Assembly: GCA_035048815.1 (NCBI GenBank)
Contig: JAUCBN010000062.1
Location: 444,001-508,000 of the forward strand
Reading direction: 5' to 3'
DNA length: 64,000 bases
Source of the DNA: Abelmoschus esculentus
Taxonomy: Eukaryota; Streptophyta; Magnoliopsida; Malvales; Malvaceae
In this document: positions 23,401 through 35,200 of the stretch, piece by piece
How the letters are laid out: each line of letters begins with the position of its first letter
Position numbering within the stretch: position 1 is the stretch's first letter
Program-made: the position numbers and the translations under genes
The notes under the pieces: generated by a model
The model's input: only the letters and a program-made list of their open reading frames with translations
What the model was told of the DNA's origin: nothing
The model's database searches: none

Positions 23401-26160
23401 CTGTATGAAATAACACTGATAAGAATCCCTTTTAAGGAAAATGAGGAAGTTTCAGCATCATACTCATCCTTTAACCCTCTTCGTGCCATTAAAGTGCATC
23501 TGGAAGCATGTCCTGGCAACAGTAACTAACCTGCCATGAGGAAGATATTGTGGGCACTGCACCTTTATTCAAAGCATCCAGATAAGATTCCGTGATACCA
23601 ATAAGAACTGGCCCAGTCAATATAGTAGCTCCAACCTGCTTTGGTCTTGTTCTCTCAAAAACAAATTTTGTCAACGCATCAAGCCCGGCTCGGAATTCAG
23701 GTCTCAGTTTTTCAAGCTACATATTAAAATTAAGGTCTTAGTACATAAATGATGCAAGTCAAACAGAACAGCCCCAATCAGAAATGAAAGAGTGAGGAGA
23801 CAGAAAAAATAAAAATGAAAATAATAGAAGAAAACATAGAGAGAATGGCATATGTGAAAACAGTTAGATACTAACCGAAATTTGATCAAGTCTTTGGAGA
23901 TCATTTTCATTGTTCAAAGGACTCACAAGGGTAAAGCATTCTCTATCAGGAAATAGAGCTCGAATGGAGTCTCGGATCTATCAATATTTAATAAAGCCAA
24001 ATCAATATTATCACAAAACTTCATATACTTTAGTTCTTCATATCTTTTGTGATAAACATTGTAGAAATGAATATCTGATCAATGAAGAGGAATGTTGATC
24101 ACAGAGAAAAATAATTCAAATACTTAGTTCTTCATATCCTTCATCATAAACATGGGAGAAATTGATGTCGTGCAGAAAGGAATGATTAGGAAAATATGCC
24201 AAGGAAAAAAAAACTAACTAGAATCCCAGGGATATCTAACTCATCAGAATAGCAGATAAGATAATTCAAAGAGCAATAGAATTTGCACATTAATAATTAA
24301 GGCACCTTCATTTCATCACACCTCCACTCCACAGAATCTATATTGGGTTCTTTTACTCCCCCGATTTAAACCCCAGTTAGAATTACCTCATTTTTTGCAG
24401 CTATATCTTTCCCACTACCTTGAACTGGCTGTAAAGCAAGCTCTAGGTAGTCACGGGGAGTGATTCTTCTATTATCCTCCACTAAATCCAGATAAAAATC
24501 CTGCAAGTAAGACAAATATTTTGCTAATGTGCACTGGGAAAAATACACTTTACAACTATGAGAAAGATCATCACATCCATATTCAAGAACCAAACATGTA
24601 ACAACCAATAATAAGAAAGTGTGCGTATATTTCTATATGTAATCAAATGTTACCCTAAGAAGCCAAACAAAGATTGGGGAGAACTGCCCAAGTTCAGAAG
24701 CAGTGGTTGTTCTTGCTCCAGCTTTTACTCGAATATGTTTCGTCATTTGAGTGACAAGAGAGAGACGATCCAATGCAGTTTCATCTATGCCTCCCATCTA
24801 AGTATCAGACTTATAATATTATTAATATGCCACTTAAACGGAATAATGTCTCTATAAAAATGGAAAAGAAAAGAGCCAACCTGGTTGTAAATAAACATAC
24901 TAGATAAGAGAACAGCTAAGGAAAATATCTGAGTGCTGTAGGTTCCCTGTGAAGTTCGCAAGATAAGACCATATGTCAAGAACAACCAAAACAAAAGAAT
25001 GTAACCAGTTAATTCCCACGAGAAGTGAAAACTAACCGTTTGATCATATGCATCTATTCCTTCAGAATCTAATAACAAAAGATTGTACTCAGTTCCATCA
25101 AGAGCAGTTCTCTTTAGCGGTGCACTCCACAACCACAGCCCTTTAGTACATGGTCGATGAGTTGATGCTACTTGAAATGCACTACTTCTTCCAAGAAGCT
25201 ACAACACAAAAATTAATGCACAACCATCTTATATGTAAAAGAGACAATATAAAGCAAAATGCTGGTAAAAAAGCGGATAACATGCAAGATGAATATCCCT
25301 TAAAACTGAACAATATTTAACCGCAATACCACAAATAACTCAATAGCCATGCTTTAAAAAAATTGAGAACAAAAGGAAACAAGAAAAGTTAATTCAGCTA
25401 AAATATTTTGCTGGCCAGAGTCACTTCATAAGATTAAGTTTTACAGTAACATTCACATCTCCTGTGCATAGAGTGAACATGTTTCATGTTAAGCTTTATA
25501 TATTTTTCTCTATACTCATACAGTCATACACACTCAAGTCAATAGATCAAAATTAAAAATTATAAAATACAGTGTTATGTTTCTAGCAAGCTTACATTAC
25601 TCACATGGTTAGTAATCTCCACTCAAATGCTCTAAGATGAACTTAAATTAATGTTGATATTTTCCCTTACATATATAATAAATGAAGACTTCTAAAAAAG
25701 AAAATTTACATTAAAAAAAACTTCAATTGATCACAATTTACACATTCCGTCACGCCTGAAGCCTAAGTTTACGTTTTTCTACTCCTCTAAATTAAAAAAA
25801 TATATATAAAAAATAGGCTTCATTATTTCACATGCGAAAGCACCTAAAGAACATAAAATTTCTTCCACTTAACAATGAAAACAAGTAGAATAGAAACGAA
25901 ACGAAAATTACCTGATTTAAAATGAAGCTTTTTCCCTGACGAGCCCGGCCACATACAGAAACGACTCCAATTGGTTCCTTAACAAGCTGCAAAGCCGCAA
26001 CAGCCTCCGGATCCATCCGGAACTTCCCTTTCTCATCGCAATACACCAATCGAATTGGTCTAGCGGGACCGGTCACCGGAGAAGCCGACGCCGGAGAACT
26101 GAATGATTGAGGGGACAAATCAGCGTTGGAGTCCTTCCCTCTACCAAAATATTTCATCAT
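20431..26160 (-). CDS. Guanylate-binding protein-like 3 (dynamin-superfamily GTPase)
   Basis: Large plant GBP. The Arabidopsis orthologue GBPL3 forms nuclear condensates that support immune gene transcription. Fourteen exons on the minus strand: 26160-25912, 25198-25037, 24946-24881, 24797-24654, 24500-24387, 23977-23876, 23716-23531, 23400-23311, 23237-23103, 23008-22886, 22587-22502, 22392-21780, 21690-21613 and 21471-20431; sum 3189 nt, 1062 residues. The GTPase domain (about residues 36-320) has P-loop GRARQGKS, the G3-like LLLLDSEG and the GBP-type LLRD motif. A helical GBP C domain follows (about 325-610), then a long coiled coil (about 600-920) and a polar, Gln/Asn-rich segment (DDDNQNQQNNQDD) before the short C-terminal helix. 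The N-terminus is Ser/Ala/Pro-rich. The architecture and length match GBPL3 rather than short GBPLs. Confidence 0.93.
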
Positions 26161-26870
26161 CTTCGCTAAGATCCTCCGCGGATCAGCTGATCTTCTCTCT
26201 TAGTTTTTTTATTTGGGGGCTTTGGCTTTTTGCTACGTTTTATTGGTGTTTCTACTCCACTAACACAGAGGTTTAAAACCGGGGAGGGAAAAAGGTAAAA
26301 ATGATTTTGGCGGCTCTATTTATAGGCTGCTTAGAATACTTGATTGGGTTAATTTCACTAAATACCCCTCAGTTATCGTTGAATTTTAAAAATTACCCAC
26401 ATTGTATTAATCATGTTCTTCTGTCAATTTATACATTGACTCAGGTCATACACTTAATTTTAAAGTTTAATGTTAAAATAATATTAATATATAATTTAAT
26501 AGTATAATTGATACTAAACTTAAAATTTAAAGTATCTAATATAATTTATCTAAAAAAATTATTTTAAACGAAGCCAAACATGATCAGAATCAGTATAATA
26601 ACATGAACAATATCCCTTCCTTTGTCTGGTAATGAACCTTACAGGGACAAGCTCTAGGCCATGGTTTAAACTATTAGACATCTGAGAAGCTAAATTTGGA
26701 AAACGGATGCGCTGCCATTGTTGTTACTCGAAGCCCGGAACAGTTCATCGAAAGCTCCGACAGAGAGGACCCTTGCAATGGAGTTTAGAACCTAATCGTC
26801 CAACTGAAACAATAAGAGTGAGTTTAACCATAAGCATTGTGACCCAACGGAAGTGATGATCGGTTGATCG
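26161..26870. other. Upstream region of the guanylate-binding gene
   Basis: Lies between the divergent GBPL3-like gene and a small plus-strand ORF. Contains the GBPL3 5' UTR and promoter, an A/T-rich segment at 26400-26580 and a less A/T-rich segment after 26600 that may be 5' UTR of the ORF at 26871. Confidence 0.4.
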
Positions 26871-27147
26871 ATGCCACTAGCTTGTCAGAAACCGGACGCT
26901 GCCGCTCGATTCGGCGGCGTCCCGTTCGGATACTTCCTCTCCCTCGGACTAAAGAAAAACCATTCCTCCTCCCCGAAACAAGCCTTATCTGTCAACACGA
27001 AACCAAGTAAAAACACTGGCAAAGGAATAGTACCAGGAAGTGTACGACACCTTGGGCTTCAGACAACCGTGGGATGGAATCTGAAGCCTGTTGGGAGGTC
27101 CATTTCTTCGGATGTGGGAGAAACTGTACAACATGTCTTTCTAGGAG
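26871..27147 (+). CDS. Hypothetical small protein, 3' part cut by a MITE
   Basis: An open frame from ATG at 26871 reads about 92 residues with balanced codon composition (MPLACQKPDAAARFGG, FGYFLSLGLKK, then a Lys/Ser-rich stretch) before a MITE begins at 27148. Beyond that the frame runs into the element and stops at 27245. Sequence after the MITE (from 27408) could continue the frame as a Phe/Lys-rich tail to a TAA. I do not recognise the family. It has no signal peptide or membrane helix. It may be a real short gene sharing a bidirectional promoter with GBPL3, or a relic. Confidence 0.35.
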
Positions 27148-27407
27148 GAGAAATTATATCATTGGTAAGTCCTTTCACGTGTCTATGGGATGAATCACTA
27201 AAAAATCATACACGTTATTATTTTTTTATGTCATATATTTTTTAAAGTGAAGATTCACTTGAAAAATTATTTTTAAAATGAATTAAAAAATATAAGTGAA
27301 GATTCACTTGGGAAAATATATGATATGGAAAAATCGATGATGTGCATGATTTTTATTGATTGGTCCCACGGATGACGTGATAGGACTTATCCATGATATA
27401 ATTTCTC
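27148..27407. mobile_element. Mutator-like MITE inserted in a small ORF
   Basis: Termini GAGAAATTATATCATTGGTA and its near reverse complement (ending ATGATATAATTTCTC at 27407) form an inverted repeat of about 55 bases with mismatches, including the TCCTTTCACGT / ACGTGATAGGA segment. Flanks TTTCTAGGAG (27138-27147) and CTTATAGGAG (27408-27417) match at 8 of 10 bases, fitting the 9-10 bp duplication of Mutator elements. Confidence 0.75.
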
Positions 27408-27417
27408 CTTATAGGAG

Positions 27418-29735
27418 ACTATTTTAGTACATTTGAGGATAAAATTAAAACATTTAAAAGTTTTGAAAGAAAGAGGGTTCTAATTTAAAGATGTAATTAA
27501 AACATTAAAAAAATTGAAGAATAATTTAAATTTAAAATCTAAATTTGAGAATAAAATTAAAATATTTAAAATTTTAAAAATCATAGTTTTAAATTTTGAT
27601 CCTTGAATCAACTCATTCCCTCTCCTATAAAAATCCAATCAATATCAGTGTATTACAGTTGACTTAAAGGATATGTTTATTTATTTTTAATGTGCCTCTT
27701 AATTAGTGGTTTATTGATTAGATGGCAGAGATATGATTAGGTTTATCCTATGAAATATAGATTATATAATATAATTGGGGAGGCATGAAACCATAAGAGC
27801 CAGCAAGGATAAGAAACTTTTAAGGGTCAATTTGGTGGTTCTAAATCTTAATTAATGCCAACTAATTAAAAAAAAGACAGAATAAAAAACGACAGTTTCT
27901 CCACTGTAATGATGGACCAAGACCTGGTTAATTACTTATGTAATGATGCGTATCTTGTAATGTCGGGGCATCATTATGCCCAACACATTTAGTGGACAAG
28001 AATGAGTTGTTTATTTTGAGTTTTGAGTTTTGAGTTTTTTTTTTTTTTTTTTTATTATCTTTGTGTAATGATCATTACAATATGTCATTAATTAAAGAAA
28101 ATTAATAATTTAGTATAATTAATTATTTTTATGTGATATAATCGATATAATTATAATCTTTAACAAAATGATTTGAAAGATCGATTTTTTTTAATCAGTT
28201 ACAATATCAGTTACAGTAGTAGTTATTATAGAGTATGCTCTCAATCATTAGATATTGATCGTTTAATCGCTATACTGCATTATTGATGCTTAAACTCGTG
28301 ACCTTCATAAATAATAATTGTTCCCTTAACCACCGAAACAAGATAGTCGGTGATTTTTCTTTTCAATTTATACTTCTTCATCAACATGACATATAGTTGG
28401 AAAAGACCTAGATATTTGCAAGACAAATTTAACCCGAACACGACCTAACAAAACCGATTTGTTAAATTTCCTTAGGCCATAATGATTGTGTGATATGAAA
28501 AGTTTTAGGGCGAGACAGGTTAAAATGAGATTAAAACGAGGCTCAACCAAAATTATTACAGAAATAATAAAAATTTTATATCGATTTTTTGGTATATACC
28601 GAATTTCTTACAAAAAGTGTAAGAATGTTGGTAGGTACTGAATTTCTTACAAAAAAAATTTAAAATTTTCAAAAATATAAAAATTTCAATACATATCAAA
28701 TTTCTTAAAAAATAAAAATTTTGATATATAAAAAAAATAATACTACAATTCTTACAACTTTTATGATAATTTCGGTTTGTATCTTAGCTTAATCTCATTT
28801 TAATTTGTTTCACATTAAAAAACCCGATACGACATCCAAGTGTCCTTAAACTGCCATTTCTCCTTATATAAATCATCAAACATTTAATAAATATGCAAGT
28901 ATGTATGACTGTGTGACATGTGACTTGTTTTATACCGTTGGCTCCAATCTTCTTTGAAGCACCATAATAGGACAACTAAGTGATGTGTGATTATGTCTTA
29001 AACTATAATTAATTATTTTATTCAAGAATTTGCTGGCATAATCGTATTATCAATTCCCACTAATTAATTTTGGGTACAAAAGGCAATAAAAAAATAAAAA
29101 TTAAAAAAAAAAGTGGAGAAAATGGAAAAGAGAGCAGAGACAGCTGAGTTTGGTTGACTTGAAGATTTGTGCATGCTAAAAAAGCACCTATATTTGTCGG
29201 TTCAATTAGTCCCATTGACAACATAATTATTTTTCAAGTTTTCATAATAAAATATTTTTTCTAATATTATAATAAAAAACAATATAAATTTTATTTGGAT
29301 TTGTTAATCTCGATTAAATATCTAAATTATTGTTTCATTTGGTAAATAATTTAGTTCCGTTTAAGTAGATTTCGGGTTTTAAACGTTATGTATCCTGAAA
29401 ATTCATACTAGAAGACTCGTCCATTAAAATTAAGTGTATAACGTAAATTAATCCAAATTAATTAAGATAAAACTCTAAAAATCTAGGTTTATTAACTTGC
29501 GGAGTTCATACAAAACCCTCCTTAATCTTGCATTCAATTTAGTTTCATTTCAACTAAAATTAAAATGCAAGTATATGATATGATTCAATACTTTAAAAAT
29601 AATTCAATTTGACTCGATTTCGAATATATAAGATAAAAAAAAATCTCAAATAAAAAAGTTTTAAAAAAGGTGCTGCATTTCTTCAAATAAGAAAATAGAA
29701 GAACAATAAGAAAGGCAAATACAGATTTCACAAAA
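27418..29735. other. Long AT-rich intergenic region
   Basis: No coding signal. It contains a T18 run near 28036 and a stretch at about 28560-28720 where an A/T-rich unit around AATTTCTTACAAAAA recurs several times. The right end is the 3' UTR of the glutaredoxin gene. No intact transposon was identified. Confidence 0.45.
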
Positions 29736-30161
29736 TCATAGCCATAAAGCACCAGCATCTTTCAAAATAGGCACTAATTCACCAGAAATATGACTAGACA
29801 TAACCCTATCTAATCCCCCAAGCAACTTCCCTCCCACAAAAACAGCCGGGAACTGAATCCCGCCGCTTGCTTCGGCACCACCGTTGAATCCCGGCAACTT
29901 GTCGACCACCGATGCCTCTTCTCTCCCTTCGTCAACCTCGAAAACAACCGGATTCACCCCGTGTCCTAGCAGCAACCTCATCACGACATGACACATGCAG
30001 CAACCACGTCTACCGAAAACCACCACCGCATTCTCCTCAACCAGTTTCTTCACACCATTGGAGACAAGTTCCCCACCGCCATCGTGGAAGTTCCGGAGCG
30101 GCAAACGGCTGCCGGAGGCGGTGGTCGTCGAATACGACTTATAAGGGATTGCTTCTTGCAT
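29736..30161 (-). CDS. CC-type glutaredoxin (ROXY19/GRXC9-like)
   Basis: Plant-specific CC-type glutaredoxin. Members bind TGA bZIP factors in the nucleus and link redox state and salicylic acid to jasmonate-response repression; GRXC9 (GRX480, ROXY19) is the closest recognised relative. Single exon, 141 residues from the Met at 30161 (MQEAIPYKS). An in-frame Met at 30176 would add five residues, but family members start at the MQ position. The active site is CCMC in the context FGRRGCCMCHVV. The glutathione-side motif FPAVFVGG, then GGLDRVMSSHISGELVP and the C-terminal ALWL that recruits TOPLESS-type co-repressors are all present. It stands alone with a clear TATA box and TGACG motifs upstream. 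Confidence 0.93.
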   Translation of the reverse strand: MQEAIPYKSYSTTTASGSRLPLRNFHDGGGELVSNGVKKLVEENAVVVFGRRGCCMCHVVMRLLLGHGVNPVVFEVDEGREEASVVDKLPGFNGGAEASGGIQFPAVFVGGKLLGGLDRVMSSHISGELVPILKDAGALWL

Positions 30162-30248
30162 CGAATTTATAAACAATCACATGAGAAAACTAATGATATT
30201 ATGGGATCAAGGAGATTGGGGATCACTTAAAATAATGGCGACACACGT

Positions 30249-30323
30249 TATATATAAATAAGTGGGGAAATAAAGAAGGGGAATACTTCAAACGTCAACG
30301 CCATTACGCACCGTGGGACGTCA
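30249..30323 (-). promoter_or_regulatory. Glutaredoxin promoter: TATA box and two TGACG motifs
   Basis: Reading the minus strand, TATTTATATATA (30260-30249) is a TATA box about 90 bases before the start codon. Two TGACG cores lie upstream of it (30297-30293 and 30323-30319), the outer one within GACGTC. TGACG is the binding core of TGA bZIP factors, which control GRXC9-type genes. The 26-bp spacing differs from the close spacing of a classic as-1 element. Confidence 0.6.
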
Positions 30324-32265
30324 CGGCGGATTGTGGGTTATGTCGTAATACCTCACCGTTTTGGTGGAATAATTCTCGATAATGGTGCATATGTCGTGAC
30401 GGATTTAAAAATTTAAAGTGAGCAAAAATTATAAAAAATAAAAATATAAAAATTAATTCATAAAAATTTAAGAAATCAAAGTAAAATATATAAATTTTAA
30501 AAAGTATATAGAGGGCACGGGCCATCCTCCTCTTTATATCCATCCGCCGGTGTATGTCGGTAATAAAATACATGTATATCCGCCACCGGTAGTAGGTTCA
30601 GTCTCGACGTTAGGGGTAAAAAACTGAAACTAGAAATTTACGAAGGAGGCTATAATGAGATTAAAAAAAATTGAGGGGATCATAACATAATTTTAAAAAT
30701 ATGAAAGAATTATAAAACCAATTTTACTTTTTTTTTTCAAATAACCCACGTGAGGAAGCATGTAAACAAAATGTCTGATGACATCAGGCATTACATCACT
30801 CAAAGATCTTGGGCATTATAGACACGTGTTTTTTTAATCTCAACATTGTCAAGTTTTAGTTACGTGTTAAATGATGATATAACGAGGTACAGGTGAGACC
30901 CAGACGCACGAAAAAAATATTTTAATTAAAAATTAATTACACGAGTCTTGTAGCCTAAGTAGTTAATGGAACAGTTACTTTTCTTATAAATTACGGGTTC
31001 AAACAGCAATAATTACAGTAAAATGATTGAGTGATCAATCTCAAATGATTGAGATTATATTCTGTAACAAATATATACAACAGTAATCACTATTAGCTAA
31101 AGCAAAAAATAATTAATTATTTAATTTATTTATGAATTTTCTCTCTATTTTTAAAATTTTATAATTTATTTCAACATTAAATCTTGATTTCGTCCCAGTT
31201 TTTAACAAATAATCGTGATAGTCTATATACATTTCGTAAATTGTACTTGTATACGAGAGAAATATTTTAGATTTATATCGTTTAAATTGTTAATCACGTG
31301 GTTGGGGGTATTTAAACTATAAAATTAATTAATTTGATTTCATAGGAATTTGTAACAAAATTAAACACAAAAGGTGGGGGGTATTTGTGAAAATCAGGGC
31401 TCGATATTATTTATTATAAATATTAATATTATTATATATATAAGACAAAATTATCCATTTTTCTTACATTATAATTTGAATTTTCTATCATTATATATAA
31501 GACAATAATAATATACAAGTAAACAACGATACATTTGTCTCCGGAAAGAAGCTTCCGTTTCTAAATAATTCTGCTGGGCGGCGGCGTAACTAAGAGTAGT
31601 AATAATAGTGCGACGATTTGAATTTGAATTTTTATGTTTATAAAACTAAACTTATAAGTTGATATGAATTGATTACGATAAAATTTTAAAAAAATCAAGA
31701 AAAAATAAAAAATGCAACATTTAGTGTTTTAAATACATTCCATATCAAATTCAAGATGACATGTAACTCTCAAGTTGAAAAAATTGATTATTTAAAGATG
31801 AACGGTCCTGATTGTTTAGGACCACGTGGTGAATAGGGTAACATGGCAACAACCCATGTCAGGGTTGCTTCGGATTCTCTTATGGAATCCATTACGTTTC
31901 TGTACATAAAAAGACACGACGAAATCCAGAGTCGAGTCAAGTCGGGTCCAAACTATAGATGCATAAAGTAGGAATTGGGAATAACATCATACAGGTTAAT
32001 AACACACGTTTTCTTATCATAGGTGCATGATAAGGCAGTTGCATTTCATAAAATTATAAGTTTTCAGTTATAGGTCTTGAAACTACTAGATTCTTGGAAT
32101 TAGAAACACACACACACACAGGCAGCCTTCAGCAACCATTGGCATCTTTCTGCTCGACATCGGCTGCAACAGAGGCTGCTTCGTCAATATATATCATAGT
32201 TTTTGAGACAATGCTGCAGAATTTCCTGTAAGAACAATGCCATCAACGATCGGTATAGGAATTCG
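30324..32265. other. Intergenic AT-rich region
   Basis: No gene recognised. A less A/T-rich patch at about 31800-31950 has no useful ORF. A short (CA)n run lies near 32107-32120. The final 150 bases lie just beyond the ARF3 stop and are probably its 3' UTR. Confidence 0.4.
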
Positions 32266-35200
32266 CTATTTTGTGACTACAATGCAATGCAATGTCAAAA
32301 AGTATGTCTGATAGTAATAGTGGTTGCTTACTTTTGTACAATTGATTCCGACTGTATTTGTCACCGGTGGAGGCGTCGGGTGAAACTTTTCCTCAATGCA
32401 AGGTAAAAAAGATTCACGGCCCAAAGATAACGTTGCCTGCACCGTGTCGTTGTCATTAGTACCATCAAGACTTCCCTTGGTCAAGGAGAAACCAAAGAGT
32501 CTGCAGCTACTTTCAACCGAGGAAGCTAATTCTTGGTTAGTCTGCAATGCAGGTTGAGCTGCCTGAGGTGGTGAAATGCCGATATAATCATTAGTATGAC
32601 AAAACGAATCCATGGTAACGTGATGCCTCCCACGAGAATCATGTTCGCCAACTGAAGCTGGCAGTAACTTTGCCCAGTATTTTTCAGGGCCATTAAAGTT
32701 CAGAACCGGATTGCTTGCTTGTTGGAACATCAACACCGAAGACGGTGAGGAAACTTGAGCAAATGCAGCAGATGGTGGTTTAGGACTATGAGTATTATGT
32801 CCCTGCATTGAGGAAGACCATCCACTTCTAGTCCCTGACAATTGGCCAACATTAGGGACGACAACAGCACCGTCATTTCCTCGAGTTGAGCCATGCAGAG
32901 AGCTTACAAAAATTTCTTGACCTTGCAAGACCTTATGGAACTGGAAGGATTCCCCAAAGCCTACACCTTTATAGGAAATATCGGGACCAACATTTCCTAT
33001 TGCGGTAATACCCGAACCATTAGAACCAGGAAAGCAGGGTGGTATCTCAGACCGATGCATGTTGTGACTAGTAGTAACATTGTAAAACGGGTTATAACCC
33101 AAAATTTCTTGACCTTGCAAGACCCTCTGGAACCGCAAAGGTTCCATACAGTCGGATGCTCCAATTCCATCTGTTAGGAGAGCGAAGGCCAAAATCAAAC
33201 AAAGCTACATGACACAGGAAAGAGATTTGGCTATGCAGAAGAACCTACCAGGAACCATAAATTCTGATTCTCCTGAAGGCAATCCAACCCTGTTCCTTTT
33301 CGAACCAGGTGAGAGCAAGCTGTTGGAGCTAGAAATAGAACCAGATGGTTCAATTTCCCAGGGAGAAACCCTACTGTGCTTGTTGGCATCCATATCATCC
33401 CACCTTACCTACGAAAATGAGTTGGAAAGAACTATTAGATTAGCTCTAGTAGTATTCCGATAAATAAGATACAATAAGGATATATCAATGACATTGTATC
33501 AAGAAACTAGTCAACAAGATAAACCGAAGCATCCGAAACAATCATGTGAAGGTCCGCAAGTTGATGAGCTCAAAACATTATGTTCCAATTCTGAACTGTT
33601 AGCGCCTTTCAGATATGTTAACCAAAGTCACCGGCATTTTAGACAAAAATGCAAACATACCAACAAGCATCTCCATTTTGAACCAGGCCATCTAACAGGA
33701 TCCAAGTCACTAATTCCGGTTATGAGTCCCGTATGTCTACAAAAGAATGAAAAAAAAAATCAATTAAGGCCATGATCGAACTGTGGTGTCAATCTACTCT
33801 CTTCAGGCTTAAAACAATATAATTTCAACATGAGATTCGCAGGTTCAATCAGGTCGCACCTTCGTTCTGTTGCATCTTCAGTCTCAAACCGCATTTTAAT
33901 CCTCATTCCAACAGAAAAAGAGTGGTCGAGACTCTTCCAGAATTTATGGACTGGTACTATGAATGCCGATGAACTAGCCCTGCTACACATCAACAAAATA
34001 GTTTTAAATTCTTGTCCCCGAAGGCCATCGTTTCAATATAAATCTTGAAATTCACTCACTTTCGAATTGTACCCTCAGATTATTGCTTGTCGCATATCTG
34101 AATGGTGTAGACAGTAACATACCTTGGATTGTAGTAAATGCTGAAAACACTTTTCATAGATACAGCACAGACCACATCTGCAAAAGTGCTGTAGTTCAGC
34201 TGCTTGCTACACGAAGATGGATAGGAAGTGCCATTTTTAATTTTGGCAACTCTTCGGATTCCCAGCCTCAGTTCTCCATCTTCACCCCTGCCATCAACAC
34301 TAGATAAGATTCCTATAAGATATTAATCAGGCCATCATGAAAGGGCGTTTTCGAACCTAAGAAAAAGCACAGCATCTCCGGAGACAAGCTTCTTCTTGTT
34401 TACAAAAGCACTCCATCCGGTAGTGAGCAAATGCCTCCTTGGTTGCCCTACACAATCCGAAAATATATCAACAACAAATAGAGATACATAAGTATCGACC
34501 ACTAAATTTAGTGCATACCCCTATAAATGTGTCGAAATCTCCAATCCATGCCGTACAGATCTTTTGCAACAAGCTCCTGTGACGGCCTCTGCTGATTATA
34601 ATCCTATAAACCCAATCAACTTAATCTCAAAACGCTATACAGAGGAGTGCTTCAAAGAAACATAACAAATTCATCTAAACAGATACATAAGAAATAAACA
34701 ACAAAAATATAGAAACAAAGAAAGTGCAAGTGGTTTACCAAGGGAGGGAAACAATCCTCGGCAGCTCGGCGTGGAACGGAGAGGCCTCCATGAGTACTGG
34801 TATCAGAAGACGTAAGGGTCTTGCAGAACATGTGAGGTGTGGTTGACTTAATATCAGCTTTGGCATCCTCCTCGTCTTCGTCTGCATCCGCCTTGCCATC
34901 TTGAAGCATCTACTCAATTTGTATTGCAGAATTTACACAAATCAGATCCAAAATTTCAAAATCACATTGAAACAAATTCAGAACTAGATTGAACAGCAAA
35001 ATGATGAACCAAATAATAAAAAAAAAAGTTAAATTCATCATTAGACACTGATTTCTAATTCATAATGATGTCATTATCCTACACTGTCTATTTAAAGAAA
35101 ATGAAGCACCTAAGGTGAAGCAACTTGATTCATACTGATTATATATATATATGTGTGTGTGTGTATATATTTACTTATATGGTTTACTACAAGCAACCAT

